Positions 27,434 through 36,868 of a DNA stretch of 64,000 nt are shown one piece after another (the first letter of the stretch is position 1; every line of letters begins with the position of its first letter). Made by a program: the position numbers and the translations under genes. Source of the DNA: Marinobacterium_E sp035458585 (GTDB taxonomy: Bacteria; Pseudomonadota; Gammaproteobacteria; Pseudomonadales; Balneatricaceae); assembly GCA_035458585.1 (NCBI GenBank), contig DATHZN010000056.1:3951-67950 (forward strand). The letters are read 5' to 3'. The notes under the pieces are model-generated. The model searched no databases. It had not been told where the DNA came from and was given only the letters and a program-made list of their open reading frames with translations.

Positions 27434-28498
27434 ATGAAACTCGAACTTCGAGATGTATCGAAGCGCGTTGGCGCGGACATACACATACACGAGACTAGCC
27501 TAGTGTTTGAGCCCGGCGCGTTTAACGTACTCCTTGGGGCGACCAACGCAGGTAAAACCACTCTGATGAAACTGATGGCAGGTCTGGATATGCCGACCTC
27601 AGGTCAGGTTTTATATGGAGGTGTCGATATGACCAAAGCACCTCCCCAAGAACGAAATATTAGTTTCGTGCATCAATTCTTCATTAACTACCCACACTTG
27701 AGTGTGCGTGACAATATAACGTCACCTCTTCGACTCGCTAAAGTGCGTCCAGAAGAGATAAAACGTCGTCTGGACGAGACCGCAGATCTTTTGCGTCTTG
27801 GTCCAATGCTTGACCGACGCCCTCATGAATTGTCCGGGGGACAGCAGCAACGCTGTGCGCTTGCTCGCGCCATTATCAAGGACTCATCTGCGGTCTTTCT
27901 TGACGAACCTCTTGCGAATCTTGACTACAAACTGCGCGAAGAGCTTCGATCCGAATTGCCTGTGATTTTCTCGAACCGCGGTGCTGTTGTTGTGTACGCA
28001 ACGTCCGAGCCAGCTGAAGCGCTAATGCTTGGTGGCTACACTGCAGCAATGTATGAGGGTCATGTATCCCAGTTCGGCGTAACCTCTGAAGTTTATCGTC
28101 AACCTGCAAATGTAAATGCCGCGCAGGTGTTTTCTGATCCGCCCCTGAATGTTGCTCAAATTGAAAAGCGCGACGGCAAAGTTAACCTGTCTAAACAGTT
28201 CAACTGGCGTGCAAGAGGCGTGGCTGCAGATTTGCCAGACGGAGCCTACACCCTAGCTGTACGACCGCATTTTGTTCGCCCCGCAGCTGATGAGTCTGCG
28301 CAGATCCCGCTGCACGGAGAGGTTCGTGTTACCGAACTCTCTGGATCAGAGAGTGTTGCTCATTTTAATCTGGGTAAGGATATCTGGGTTTCGCAGTCGG
28401 ATGGGTTGCACCCCTACAAAGTGGGTGAACAGCATGATTTTTACCTTGATGACACGCGCTGCTTCTTCTTCGGTGCTGATGGCCGCAGGGTGGTATAG
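27434..28498 (+). CDS. glpS: glycerol ABC transporter ATP-binding protein GlpS
   Basis: A 354-residue ATPase of the MalK/UgpC type with a C-terminal TOBE-like domain. The Walker A is unusual, GATNAGKTT (35-43). The signature is canonical, LSGGQ (133-137), and Walker B is FLDEP. The switch histidine is missing: VVYATSEPAEA has Ser191 where the family has THD. The missing features are complementary to those of GlpT, so the pair probably forms a heterodimer with one complete ATP site. First ATPase gene of glpSTPQUK, with only a weak ribosome-binding site. Confidence 0.87.
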   Translation: MKLELRDVSKRVGADIHIHETSLVFEPGAFNVLLGATNAGKTTLMKLMAGLDMPTSGQVLYGGVDMTKAPPQERNISFVHQFFINYPHLSVRDNITSPLRLAKVRPEEIKRRLDETADLLRLGPMLDRRPHELSGGQQQRCALARAIIKDSSAVFLDEPLANLDYKLREELRSELPVIFSNRGAVVVYATSEPAEALMLGGYTAAMYEGHVSQFGVTSEVYRQPANVNAAQVFSDPPLNVAQIEKRDGKVNLSKQFNWRARGVAADLPDGAYTLAVRPHFVRPAADESAQIPLHGEVRVTELSGSESVAHFNLGKDIWVSQSDGLHPYKVGEQHDFYLDDTRCFFFGADGRRVV

Positions 28499-28506
28499 GA
28501 GGCAGT

Positions 28507-29595
28507 ATGGCTAAGATAAAACTCGATAACATTCGTCACTCTTATTTCCCCAATCCGAAAAGTGATGACGACTTTGCGCTAAAACGTGTTCATTTTGATT
28601 GGGAGGACGGTGGGGCCTACGCCCTGCTGGGGCCATCCGGTTGCGGTAAAACAACGCTTCTGAACATCATATCAGGGTTGCTGATACCTTCTCATGGAAA
28701 ACTACAGTTCGATGGGCAGGATGTGACTAGGCTCTCGCCAAAAGATCGCAACATTGCTCAGGTCTTCCAGTTCCCGGTCATCTACGACACGATGACTGTG
28801 TATGACAACCTCGCGTTTCCATTGCGTAACCGCGGTGTCAATGAAGCGAAGATTGATGCAAAGGTGCGAGAGATCGCTGCGATGCTTGAGATAGAGGATA
28901 TGCTCAGCAAGAAGGCTGCCGGTCTGTCGCCTGATAACAAGCAGAAGATTTCACTCGGCCGTGGTCTCGTTCGCGAGGATGTAAACGTCATTATGTTCGA
29001 TGAACCCTTGACCGTTATTGATCCTCACCTCAAATGGAAACTCCGCTCCAAACTTAAAGAACTTCACCAGCAGGTGAAGACAACGATGATTTATGTCACC
29101 CATGACCAGACTGAAGCGCTAACTTTTGCCGATCAGGTAGTCGTGATGAATTTCGGTCAGGTGCTGCAGGTGGGCACCCCTCAGGCGCTGTTCGACTGTC
29201 CCGAGCACACGTTTGTTGGACATTTTATCGGTTCACCCGGCATGAACGTACTGCCCGCTCAGGTAAAAGATGGACAGGTTTGGGTTGCGGGCCAGGCGGT
29301 CGAGGTCTCCAGTTCGCTCGAGAGCTTGCCTGAGGGTAAGTTGGAAATCGGGGTTCGTCCTGAGTACGTCCGCATTAGTGATACAGGTGTCGAAGCGACC
29401 GTTCGTAACCTTATGGATGTTGGTCGACACAAAGTATTGGAGACGCTAGTGGGCGACATAAAAGTTCATGTGGTGCTGGGCGAAAATCAGCAGGTAAGCT
29501 CGGATAGAGTGCATCTTCAATTCGAGCCTGCTAACACCAGACTCTACGCCGAGGGCTGGCTAGTTGATCTGCAGCATGAGTTTGAGGAAGTCTAA
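28507..29595 (+). CDS. glpT: glycerol ABC transporter ATP-binding protein GlpT
   Basis: A 362-residue ATPase. The Walker A is canonical, GPSGCGKTT (42-50), and the switch histidine is present (His199 in YVTHDQTEA). The signature is degenerate: LSPDN at 140-144 in place of LSGGQ, followed by KQKISLGRGLVRED. The D-loop is also altered (DEPLTVIDPHL). With GlpS this leaves one canonical composite site. TAGGAGG precedes the ATG, 8 bp after glpS. The name follows the rhizobial operon and is not the E. coli GlpT antiporter. Confidence 0.87.
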   Translation: MAKIKLDNIRHSYFPNPKSDDDFALKRVHFDWEDGGAYALLGPSGCGKTTLLNIISGLLIPSHGKLQFDGQDVTRLSPKDRNIAQVFQFPVIYDTMTVYDNLAFPLRNRGVNEAKIDAKVREIAAMLEIEDMLSKKAAGLSPDNKQKISLGRGLVREDVNVIMFDEPLTVIDPHLKWKLRSKLKELHQQVKTTMIYVTHDQTEALTFADQVVVMNFGQVLQVGTPQALFDCPEHTFVGHFIGSPGMNVLPAQVKDGQVWVAGQAVEVSSSLESLPEGKLEIGVRPEYVRISDTGVEATVRNLMDVGRHKVLETLVGDIKVHVVLGENQQVSSDRVHLQFEPANTRLYAEGWLVDLQHEFEEV

Positions 29596-29597
29596 AA

Positions 29598-30461
29598 ATG
29601 AAAACAGAAAATCCAAGAGCTTGGTTTCTCGTCCTACCAGTCATATTGCTGGTGGCGTTTAACGCACTCATTCCGTTGATGACAGTTGTTAACTACTCGG
29701 TGCAGGAGACCTTCGGTAATAACGTCTTCTTTTGGCAGGGTGTTGACTGGTTCGAACAAATTCTTCACTCAGAGCGTTTTCATGCCGCTTTAGGTCGTCA
29801 GTTCCTATTCACCGGCATCATTTTGGCCATTGAGATCCCTCTAGGAGTCGCTATTGCATTGGCGATGCCCCGCAAAGGTATTTGGGTTCCTGTATGTCTA
29901 ATACTGATGGCGTTACCCCTTCTCATACCCTGGAACGTTGTCGGCGCTATGTGGAATATCTTTACGCTGCCAGATATTGGTTTGATGGGGTATGGCCTGA
30001 ACAACTGGCTGGGCATCGAATACGATATGACTCAGAGCCCCCTGGCCGCCTGGGTGACGATCGTGGTGATGGATGTTTGGCACTGGACCTCCTTGGTGGT
30101 GTTGCTCGCATATGCTGGGCTGGTATCGATTCCCGATGCGTACTATCAGGCTGCCGAGATAGATGGAGCGTCCAAATGGTCCGTCTTCCGTTTCATACAA
30201 CTGCCGAAGATGAAACAGGTGCTGACTATTGCCGTTCTGTTGAGATTTATGGACAGCTTTATGATCTACACCGAACCCTTTGTTTTGACCGGTGGCGGTC
30301 CAGGTAACTCAACGACCTTATTGTCGATCGACCTGGTAAAAGTAGCGCTGGGGCAGTTTGACCTCGGGCCTGCTGCGGCGATGTCTCTGATCTATTTTGC
30401 GATCACGCTACTGGTTAGCTGGATCTTCTACACAATAATGACAAAAGAATCTAAGGAATAG
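29598..30461 (+). CDS. glpP: glycerol ABC transporter permease GlpP
   Basis: A 287-residue inner-membrane permease with six predicted helices. The cytoplasmic EAA loop is YQAAEIDGASKWSVFRFIQL, which docks on the ATPases. It should pair with GlpQ, 11 bp downstream. It starts 2 bp after the glpT stop. Confidence 0.88.
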   Translation: MKTENPRAWFLVLPVILLVAFNALIPLMTVVNYSVQETFGNNVFFWQGVDWFEQILHSERFHAALGRQFLFTGIILAIEIPLGVAIALAMPRKGIWVPVCLILMALPLLIPWNVVGAMWNIFTLPDIGLMGYGLNNWLGIEYDMTQSPLAAWVTIVVMDVWHWTSLVVLLAYAGLVSIPDAYYQAAEIDGASKWSVFRFIQLPKMKQVLTIAVLLRFMDSFMIYTEPFVLTGGGPGNSTTLLSIDLVKVALGQFDLGPAAAMSLIYFAITLLVSWIFYTIMTKESKE

Positions 30462-30472
30462 GAGGGCGAACA

Positions 30473-31270
30473 ATGAGACTTCGAAGTATAGCGCCACTAC
30501 TGTATATCCTGTTTTTGATGCTGCCGATCTATTGGTTGATATCAATGAGTTTTAAAACGACTAATGAGATTCTCAGCGGCTTCTCTTTCTTTCCACAGGT
30601 CTGGACGTTAGAGAATTATGCTGTCATCTTCACCGACCCCACCTGGTACTGGGGATATATCAACTCGACGCTTTATGTGGCGATAAATACGGTCATCTCG
30701 CTGATGGTGGCGTTGCCAGCCGCTTATGCTTTTAGCCGTTACCGGTTTATGGGGGATAAGCATCTGTTTTTCTGGTTGCTAACCAACCGTATGGCGCCAC
30801 CGGCAGTGTTTGCGCTGCCATTTTTCCAACTCTACTCTGCAGTTGGTCTATTTGACACTCACATTGCGGTTGCTTTGGCCCACTGCCTATTCAATATTCC
30901 GCTTGCCGTTTGGATTCTTGAAGGGTTTATGTCGAGCGTACCGAAAGAGTTGGATGAGACCGCCTACGTCGATGGTTACTCGTTCAAGCGATTTTTCGTG
31001 CAGATATTTATGCCGAATATCAAAGCGGGTATCGGTGTGGCTGCTTTCTTCTGCTTCATGTTCTCGTGGGTCGAGCTTCTGTTGGCAAAAACGCTGACCG
31101 CCGTTGATGCAAAACCCATTGCTGCAACAATGACGAAGACAGCCTCAAGCGCTGGCTATGAGCTGGGCCTGCTAGCGGCAGCAGGTGTATTGACAATTAT
31201 TCCTGGAGCAATCGTGATCTACTTCGTACGTAACAATATCGCGAAGGGCTTCGCGATGGGGAGGGTCTAA
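30473..31270 (+). CDS. glpQ: glycerol ABC transporter permease GlpQ
   Basis: A 265-residue permease, six predicted helices, with the EAA loop DETAYVDGYSFKRFFVQIFM. AGGAGG lies 8 bases before the ATG. The symbol follows the rhizobial glpSTPQUV nomenclature; it is unrelated to the E. coli glycerophosphodiesterase of the same name. Its stop codon overlaps the glpU ATG (TAATG). Confidence 0.87.
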   Translation: MRLRSIAPLLYILFLMLPIYWLISMSFKTTNEILSGFSFFPQVWTLENYAVIFTDPTWYWGYINSTLYVAINTVISLMVALPAAYAFSRYRFMGDKHLFFWLLTNRMAPPAVFALPFFQLYSAVGLFDTHIAVALAHCLFNIPLAVWILEGFMSSVPKELDETAYVDGYSFKRFFVQIFMPNIKAGIGVAAFFCFMFSWVELLLAKTLTAVDAKPIAATMTKTASSAGYELGLLAAAGVLTIIPGAIVIYFVRNNIAKGFAMGRV

Positions 31271-31548
31271 TGCTGAGTTGGATGGCGTGGACCTGGCCAA
31301 CTGCTGTGGTCTTTATCTTTATTTTCTCATGTATCGGTGTTCTCGCGTTTTTGGAGGCAAAGTATCCCGGCGGTGCTGAGCGTACTGGTGTGTTTGGGAT
31401 AACAACGACACGCGGGGATCGTCTGTTTATTTCGATACTTGGATCGGTATTTATTATGCTGGCTTGGCTCGGTTTCATGAGTACCCCCTTGTGGGGAGGG
31501 CTAGCACTTTGTATCTTTTGGGCGATATTCGTTTTTAGGAAAGTCTGA
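31270..31548 (+). CDS. glpU: DUF2160 small membrane protein GlpU
   Basis: A 92-residue protein of the DUF2160 family with three hydrophobic segments (about 5-25, 47-62, 65-85) and a loop with AKYPGGAERTGVFGITTTRGDR. It is coupled to both neighbours: its ATG overlaps the glpQ stop and its stop overlaps the glpK start (TGATG). DUF2160 proteins are found as GlpU in this type of glycerol importer; their task in transport is unknown. Confidence 0.87.
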   Translation: MLSWMAWTWPTAVVFIFIFSCIGVLAFLEAKYPGGAERTGVFGITTTRGDRLFISILGSVFIMLAWLGFMSTPLWGGLALCIFWAIFVFRKV

Positions 31549-33059
31549 TGGCAAAGTACGTCCTCGCTATAGATCAGGGTACCACCTCATCTCGCGCTAT
31601 TGTGTTTGATGCTAACCTGCGACCGGTCTCGACCGGTCAACAAGAGTTTGAACAAATCTTTCCGAACTCGGGTTGGGTAGAGCACAATCCTGATGAGATT
31701 TGGTCCTCAACCGTTGGTGTCTGTAGTGCGGCTATTGAAAAAGCGGGAATTAGCCCGTCAGAGATCGCTGCAATAGGTATTACTAACCAGCGTGAAACGA
31801 CGCTAGTGTGGGACAGGGTCAGCGGTGAACCGGTCTACAACGCGATTGTCTGGCAGGATCGCCGCACTGCTGAGTTCTGTGAAGGGTTAAAGCAACAGGG
31901 ACATGAGGCGCTGTTCACTGAGCGCACAGGGTTGCTGCTCGATCCATACTTTTCCGGTACCAAAGTGAGCTGGATACTCAGCAACGTTGAGGGTGCTCGC
32001 GAGCGTGCTGAACGAGGAGAACTCCTGTTCGGTACCGTAGACACCTACCTCATCTGGAAACTCACTGGCGGTCAATCCTTTGTTACCGATGCGACCAATG
32101 CCTCGCGCACTCTGATGTATAACATCCGCGACGGTCATTGGGACCAGCAGTTGTTGGACATTCTTGGGGTTCCCGCGAGTATGCTGCCTGAGGTGAAAGA
32201 TTGCGCTGCCGAGTTCGGTGTCGCTCGCAAGGAGCTTTTTGGTGGCCATGCTTTGCCCATTTATGGTGTAGCAGGTGATCAGCAAGCCGCGACGATTGGA
32301 CAAGCTTGTTTTGAGCCCGGGATGTTTAAGTCAACCTATGGTACCGGCTGTTTTGCGCTGCTCAATACCGGTGATAAGTGCGTTCACTCTAAAAATCGAC
32401 TGCTGTCGACAATCGCTTATCAGCTGGATGGTAAGCCGACCTATGCATTGGAAGGATCTATATTCATTGCGGGCGCAGTGGTGCAGTGGCTGCGTGATGG
32501 TCTACAGATTATCCGTCATGCCAGTGAGACTGAAGCGCTCGCGTCTGGCGCTAAACCCGAGAACCGCGTCTACTTGGTACCGGCATTCACCGGTCTGGGC
32601 GCACCTTACTGGGATTCCGAGTGTCGCGGTGCGATCTTTGGCCTGACGCGCGATACCGGTTTTGCTGATCTGGCACGTGTGGCACTGCGTTCAGTCGGCT
32701 ACCAGACACGCGATCTCTACGAAGCGATGCGCTCTGACTGGGAGGCAAGCAGCGGTGAGTCGGCCGAAGCTGTCCTGCGCATTGACGGTGGTATGGTCGC
32801 TAATGACTGGATGGCGCAGTCCCTGGCCGACATACTGCAGGCGCCGGTCGATCGCCCGCAGGTGATTGAGACAACCGCTGTGGGGGCAGCTTGGCTGGCA
32901 GGGTACAAAGCTGGCCTCTACCCTTCTCAGCAAGAGTTTTCGAAGACCTGGGCGCTGGAACGTCATTTCGAACCGCAGATGAGTACCGCGGATGCCGATG
33001 AGCGCTATGCGGGCTGGCTGGATGCAGTTTCAAGGGTGTTAACGAAAAGAGCGCTATAA
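31548..33059 (+). CDS. glpK: glycerol kinase
   Basis: A 503-residue FGGY kinase. The N-terminal signature is AIDQGTTSSRAIVF, and the FGGY motifs DNATNASRT-type and GLGAPYWDSECRGAIFGLTR are present, with VADQQAA-like substrate segment GDQQAATIGQ. It phosphorylates imported glycerol to glycerol 3-phosphate, the substrate of GlpD. Being last in the importer operon, uptake and trapping are expressed together. No glpF facilitator is present, so the ABC importer is the evident glycerol route. Confidence 0.96.
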   Translation: MAKYVLAIDQGTTSSRAIVFDANLRPVSTGQQEFEQIFPNSGWVEHNPDEIWSSTVGVCSAAIEKAGISPSEIAAIGITNQRETTLVWDRVSGEPVYNAIVWQDRRTAEFCEGLKQQGHEALFTERTGLLLDPYFSGTKVSWILSNVEGARERAERGELLFGTVDTYLIWKLTGGQSFVTDATNASRTLMYNIRDGHWDQQLLDILGVPASMLPEVKDCAAEFGVARKELFGGHALPIYGVAGDQQAATIGQACFEPGMFKSTYGTGCFALLNTGDKCVHSKNRLLSTIAYQLDGKPTYALEGSIFIAGAVVQWLRDGLQIIRHASETEALASGAKPENRVYLVPAFTGLGAPYWDSECRGAIFGLTRDTGFADLARVALRSVGYQTRDLYEAMRSDWEASSGESAEAVLRIDGGMVANDWMAQSLADILQAPVDRPQVIETTAVGAAWLAGYKAGLYPSQQEFSKTWALERHFEPQMSTADADERYAGWLDAVSRVLTKRAL

Positions 33060-33068
33060 TAATTGTCG

Positions 33069-33114
33069 AACAGACCCCGGCGGTTGAAAATTATCGGCTT
33101 CGCCGGGCTCTGTT
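33069..33114 (+). terminator. terminator hairpin after glpK
   Basis: AACAGACCCCGGCG (33069-33082) pairs with CGCCGGGCTCTGTT (33101-33114) with one mismatch, around an 18-base loop. It separates the glycerol operon from the next importer. No long T run follows. Confidence 0.55.
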
Positions 33115-33228
33115 TGTACGATTCAAACGTAGATCTTTTTGGGGTTTCGATGGTGCGGGAATTGGCCAACTCGCCAGTTGCGCTCGTCAGAATCCCTTTG
33201 TTTTCATTGCGAAACCAGGAGCAAAAAA

Positions 33229-34815
33229 ATGAGAAAAGCCCTTCTGTGTTCGGCTGTTGCAAGCGCGATTGCGCTCTCCTCAGTCGCCTATACCGCGCAT
33301 GCAGAGACCCTTCGCTGGGCGCGCTCAGGTGATTCACTGACCCTTGACCCTCACGCTCAAAACGAGGGTCCAACTCACACGTTGGCGCATCAGATGTATG
33401 AGCCATTGCTGCAACGCGACATGTCAGGGCAAATTATTCCTGCCCTCGCGACAGAGTGGGCACCTACATCGAATCCGAATATCTGGGAATTTAAATTACG
33501 CGCGGGCGTCAAGTTTCATGGCGGTGAATCGTTCACAGCGGATGATGTCGTGTTCTCATTGAAGCGCGCCATGATGCCAACCTCGGCGATGAAAGAGCTG
33601 TTGGCTTCCGTTGCGGATGTGCGCAAAGTCGACGATCTGACGGTTCACATCGAAACCACGGGTCCCAATCCGTTGATGCCGAATAACCTAACCAACCTTT
33701 TCATTATGGATGAAGGGTGGACCAAAGCGAATAACTGCGAAGCACCACAGGACATCGCGAACGGCGGTGATAACGCCTGTGTTCGTGCTGTGAATGGTAC
33801 GGGCGCCTATACCTTGGTGAGTCGTACTCAGGACCAACGTACGGTTCTGAAACAGAACGATAACTACTGGGGTAAAGACCTCTTCCCATTAGAGGTGAGC
33901 GAAATCATCTACACGCCTATTCAGGAAGCTGCCACACGCGTATCGGCGCTGCTCTCCGGTGAGGTGGATATGATTCAGGATGTACCCGTTCAAGACCTCG
34001 CAAGAGTGGGTGGTGCGGCAAATCTTCAGGTCGTCACGGGCGCTCAGAACCGAACGATTTTCTTCGGTATGAACGTCGCTGCAGATGACCTTGCGTCTGA
34101 TACGGTCGAGGGTAAGAACCCTCTAAGCGATGTGCGCGTGCGTCAGGCGATGAACATGGCAATCAATCGCGATGCGATTAAACGCGTTGTTATGCGCGAC
34201 CAGTCTGCTCCCACAGGTGTCATCATGCCTCCGTTCGTAAACGGCTGGACCGAAGCGTTGGACGCTTACCCTGCTACAGACGTCAATAAGGCTAAAGAGT
34301 TGATGGCGGCGGCGGGTTACGCAGACGGCTTCGGATTGACACTTAACTGCCCTAACGATCGCTACATCAATGACGAAGCGATCTGTCAGGCAGCGGTGGG
34401 TATGCTGGGGCAGATCGGCGTTAAGGTGAATCTGGATGCTAAACCCAAGGCTCAGCACTTTCCGCTGATCCAGAATAAAACCACTGATTTCTACATGCTG
34501 GGTTGGGGTGTGCCAACCTTTGATTCGGAGTACATCTTCAACTTTTTGGTGCACTCGACAACAGACAAACTGGGCTCGTGGAACAATACCGGGTTCTCCG
34601 ATCCGGATGTTGACGCACAGATTGTCAGCCTAGCGTCTGAGACGGATCTGGCTAAACGAAATCAGACCATCGCTGAGATCTGGGCGCGGGTGCAGCAGGA
34701 GGTGCTCTACCTTCCCATCCACAACCAGGTACTCAACTGGGGGATGAAGGGCAACATCGATTTCCCAGTTCAGCCTGAGGATCAACCCCACTTCAAGTTC
34801 CTAACCTACAAGTAA
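33229..34815 (+). CDS. ABC transporter substrate-binding protein, DppA/OppA family
   Basis: A 528-residue family 5 solute-binding protein (SBP_bac_5). The start at 33229 is set by CAGGAG upstream and by the signal peptide (MRKALLCSAVASAIALSSVA, cleaved after HA at about 25). The mature part begins with the family motif LTLDPHAQNEGPTH and contains GVKFHGGESFTADDVVFSL. Family members bind di- or oligopeptides, nickel, opines or glycosides; the ligand here cannot be told. It heads a dppABCDF-type operon. Confidence 0.88.
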   Translation: MRKALLCSAVASAIALSSVAYTAHAETLRWARSGDSLTLDPHAQNEGPTHTLAHQMYEPLLQRDMSGQIIPALATEWAPTSNPNIWEFKLRAGVKFHGGESFTADDVVFSLKRAMMPTSAMKELLASVADVRKVDDLTVHIETTGPNPLMPNNLTNLFIMDEGWTKANNCEAPQDIANGGDNACVRAVNGTGAYTLVSRTQDQRTVLKQNDNYWGKDLFPLEVSEIIYTPIQEAATRVSALLSGEVDMIQDVPVQDLARVGGAANLQVVTGAQNRTIFFGMNVAADDLASDTVEGKNPLSDVRVRQAMNMAINRDAIKRVVMRDQSAPTGVIMPPFVNGWTEALDAYPATDVNKAKELMAAAGYADGFGLTLNCPNDRYINDEAICQAAVGMLGQIGVKVNLDAKPKAQHFPLIQNKTTDFYMLGWGVPTFDSEYIFNFLVHSTTDKLGSWNNTGFSDPDVDAQIVSLASETDLAKRNQTIAEIWARVQQEVLYLPIHNQVLNWGMKGNIDFPVQPEDQPHFKFLTYK

Positions 34816-34831
34816 CAATTAGGTTGGTGTT

Positions 34832-34865
34832 CGGGTCTACCTGTGCAATTGGGCAGGTAGGCCCG
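34832..34865 (+). terminator. intercistronic hairpin after the DppA-like gene
   Basis: CGGGTCTACCTG (34832-34843) pairs with CAGGTAGGCCCG (34854-34865) with one G-T pair, followed by TTTT. It is a good partial terminator between the binding-protein gene and its permease genes, as for the other importer operons in the window. Confidence 0.65.
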
Positions 34866-34898
34866 TTTTGATACCACTCGTGAGTTAAAGGAACCCCG

Positions 34899-35885
34899 AT
34901 GCTAGCTTTTGTTTTGCAGCGTGTTGCTCAAGCGCTACTGGTGTTACTAGCGGTTGGCTTCGTCTCATTCTCTATGTTTCAGTTTATGGGTGATCCTGTT
35001 GAAAACATGATGGGTCAGGAGGCAACGGTTGCCGACCGGGCGGCTCTGGAAGAGCGGCTTGGCCTGAATGATCCCATAGTGGTTCAGTTCGCGCGCTTTG
35101 TGGGGCGAGCGATAGAGGGTGATTTCGGCGTATCGTACAGGGTCGGGTTGCCTGTCGCGGAGGTCATTTTTGATCGTCTGCCGGCAACGCTAGAGTTGGC
35201 CCTTTTTTCTGGTGTACTCGCCATCGGGCTTGGCTTTGTTTTGGGCATTTATACGGCAATCAAAAGAGACGGTTGGCTCGCCCACAGCATCATGACACTC
35301 TCGCTGATTGGTGTATCCCTGCCTACATTTCTTATCGGCATTTTCCTAATCTGGATTTTCTCGGTGACCCTTGGATGGTTACCCTCATTCGGGCGGGGCG
35401 AAACGGCGTCGTTCTTTGGGGTCGAACTGGCGATCCTGACCTGGTCTGGCTTTAAGTCGATGATACTGCCTGCTGTTACGCTTGGACTGTATCAAATGAC
35501 ACTCATCATGCGACTCGTACGGGCAGAGATGCTGGAAGTTTTACGCTCTGATTACATTCGCTTTGCACGTGCCAGAGGGCTGAGCCCTTATCGGATACAT
35601 TATCGGCACGCATTGAAAAATACGCTGGTGCCCGTTATTACTGTGACGGGGCTTCAGTTAGGTTCAATTATCGCCTTTGCGATCATCACTGAAACGGTAT
35701 TTCAGTGGCCGGGTGTCGGTCTGCTTTTTATAAATGCGATTGGTTTCGTTGATATACCCGTGATGTCGGCATATCTGCTGTTAGTGGGCGTTATTTTCGT
35801 GTCAATCAATCTGGTGGTTGATCTGCTCTACTACTCAATCGACCCTCGATTGAGCTTCTCTGGAACTAAAGCGAAGGGGCACTGA
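34899..35885 (+). CDS. ABC transporter permease, DppB/OppB family
   Basis: A 328-residue inner-membrane permease with six predicted helices. Typical DppB features are the N-terminal helix followed by DPVENMMGQEATVADRAALE and the EAA loop FARARGLSPYRIHYRHALKN. AAAGGAA precedes the ATG. It should form the channel with the DppC-type protein downstream. Confidence 0.9.
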   Translation: MLAFVLQRVAQALLVLLAVGFVSFSMFQFMGDPVENMMGQEATVADRAALEERLGLNDPIVVQFARFVGRAIEGDFGVSYRVGLPVAEVIFDRLPATLELALFSGVLAIGLGFVLGIYTAIKRDGWLAHSIMTLSLIGVSLPTFLIGIFLIWIFSVTLGWLPSFGRGETASFFGVELAILTWSGFKSMILPAVTLGLYQMTLIMRLVRAEMLEVLRSDYIRFARARGLSPYRIHYRHALKNTLVPVITVTGLQLGSIIAFAIITETVFQWPGVGLLFINAIGFVDIPVMSAYLLLVGVIFVSINLVVDLLYYSIDPRLSFSGTKAKGH

Positions 35886-35893
35886 GCGATAGC

Positions 35894-36862
35894 ATGACTG
35901 ATCATTCTGAGAGAATTGAAATGAATTCGGTGCCAGCAGAGGTGTCCGAAAAATCGACGGCTGGATGGCGCAACTCTGACCTCTGGTTCTCGTTCAAGCG
36001 GTCCCCTGTGATCGTGTTAGCGGCGCTGGTCTTCTTCATATTGGTTGCGAGTGCAGTCTTTGCGCCAGTACTCGCCCCGTATACGCCGTTTGATCCTGCT
36101 TCACTCAACCTGATGAACGGCTTTACTGCTCCCCTCGCCAGTAACGAGTTTACCGGCGACTATTTCTTGCTTGGCACTGATGACCAGGGCCGCGATATGC
36201 TCTCAACCATCCTTTACGGACTGAGGGTGTCGCTCTTCGTCGGCATCACGGCAGTTCTGTTCGCAATGCTACTCGGTGTCACACTTGGTCTTATCTCGGG
36301 CTATTTGGGCGGGTGGGTCGATAATGTGATTATGCGTGTAGCGGATGTCCAGATGACGTTTCCCTCAATCATGGTTGCGATGCTCTTATATGGTATCGGT
36401 AAGGGTATCATCCCGCCTGACCTGCGCGACGAGATGGCGATTTGGGTCCTGATAGTATCGATTGGCCTATCCGAATGGGTGCAGTTCGCCCGCACTGTTC
36501 GCGGTGCCACAATGGTGGAAAAAGAGAAAGAGTACGTTCAGGCAGGTCACCTGATCGGTCTGAGTCGAGTGAGTATTATGGTGCGGCATATACTGCCGAA
36601 CGTAATGGGTCCAGTTCTGGTCATCGCCACTATCAGCCTGGCATTGGCGATCATTGCAGAGGCGACGCTTAGCTTTTTAGGCGTCGGAGCGCCCAAAACA
36701 GAACCCTCGCTCGGAACCCTGATTAATGTAGGAAGGCAGTTCATACTCTCTGGCGAGTGGTGGATCCTGCTTTTCCCTTCGCTAACGCTTTTGGCATTAG
36801 CGCTTTCAGTTAATCTGTTTGGCGACTGGTTAAGAGATGTGCTTAACCCCAAATTGAGGTAA
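35894..36862 (+). CDS. ABC transporter permease, DppC/OppC family
   Basis: A 322-residue permease. It has an N-terminal helix (about 35-60), the DppC-type segment LGTDDQGRDMLSTILYGLRV, and the EAA loop QAGHLIGLSRVSIMVRHILP. It lies 8 bp after the DppB-type gene. An internal ATG at codon 13 is an alternative start, as the first 12 residues are not conserved-looking. Confidence 0.9.
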   Translation: MTDHSERIEMNSVPAEVSEKSTAGWRNSDLWFSFKRSPVIVLAALVFFILVASAVFAPVLAPYTPFDPASLNLMNGFTAPLASNEFTGDYFLLGTDDQGRDMLSTILYGLRVSLFVGITAVLFAMLLGVTLGLISGYLGGWVDNVIMRVADVQMTFPSIMVAMLLYGIGKGIIPPDLRDEMAIWVLIVSIGLSEWVQFARTVRGATMVEKEKEYVQAGHLIGLSRVSIMVRHILPNVMGPVLVIATISLALAIIAEATLSFLGVGAPKTEPSLGTLINVGRQFILSGEWWILLFPSLTLLALALSVNLFGDWLRDVLNPKLR

Positions 36863-36868
36863 AGGCCG

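Noticed and set aside
28924..28938. Sequencing error as cause of the broken GlpT signature
   Set aside because: The reading frame is intact on both sides, and the change is a substitution of several codons; a frameshift would not restore LSGGQ. Natural divergence is more likely.
29882..30307. 141-codon open frame inside glpP
   Set aside because: Frame-shifted shadow of the permease gene with an implausible Cys/Trp/Arg-rich composition.
33200..33231. Crc/Hfq motif before the DppA-type gene
   Set aside because: A run of seven A touches the ATG but does not satisfy AANAANAA exactly.
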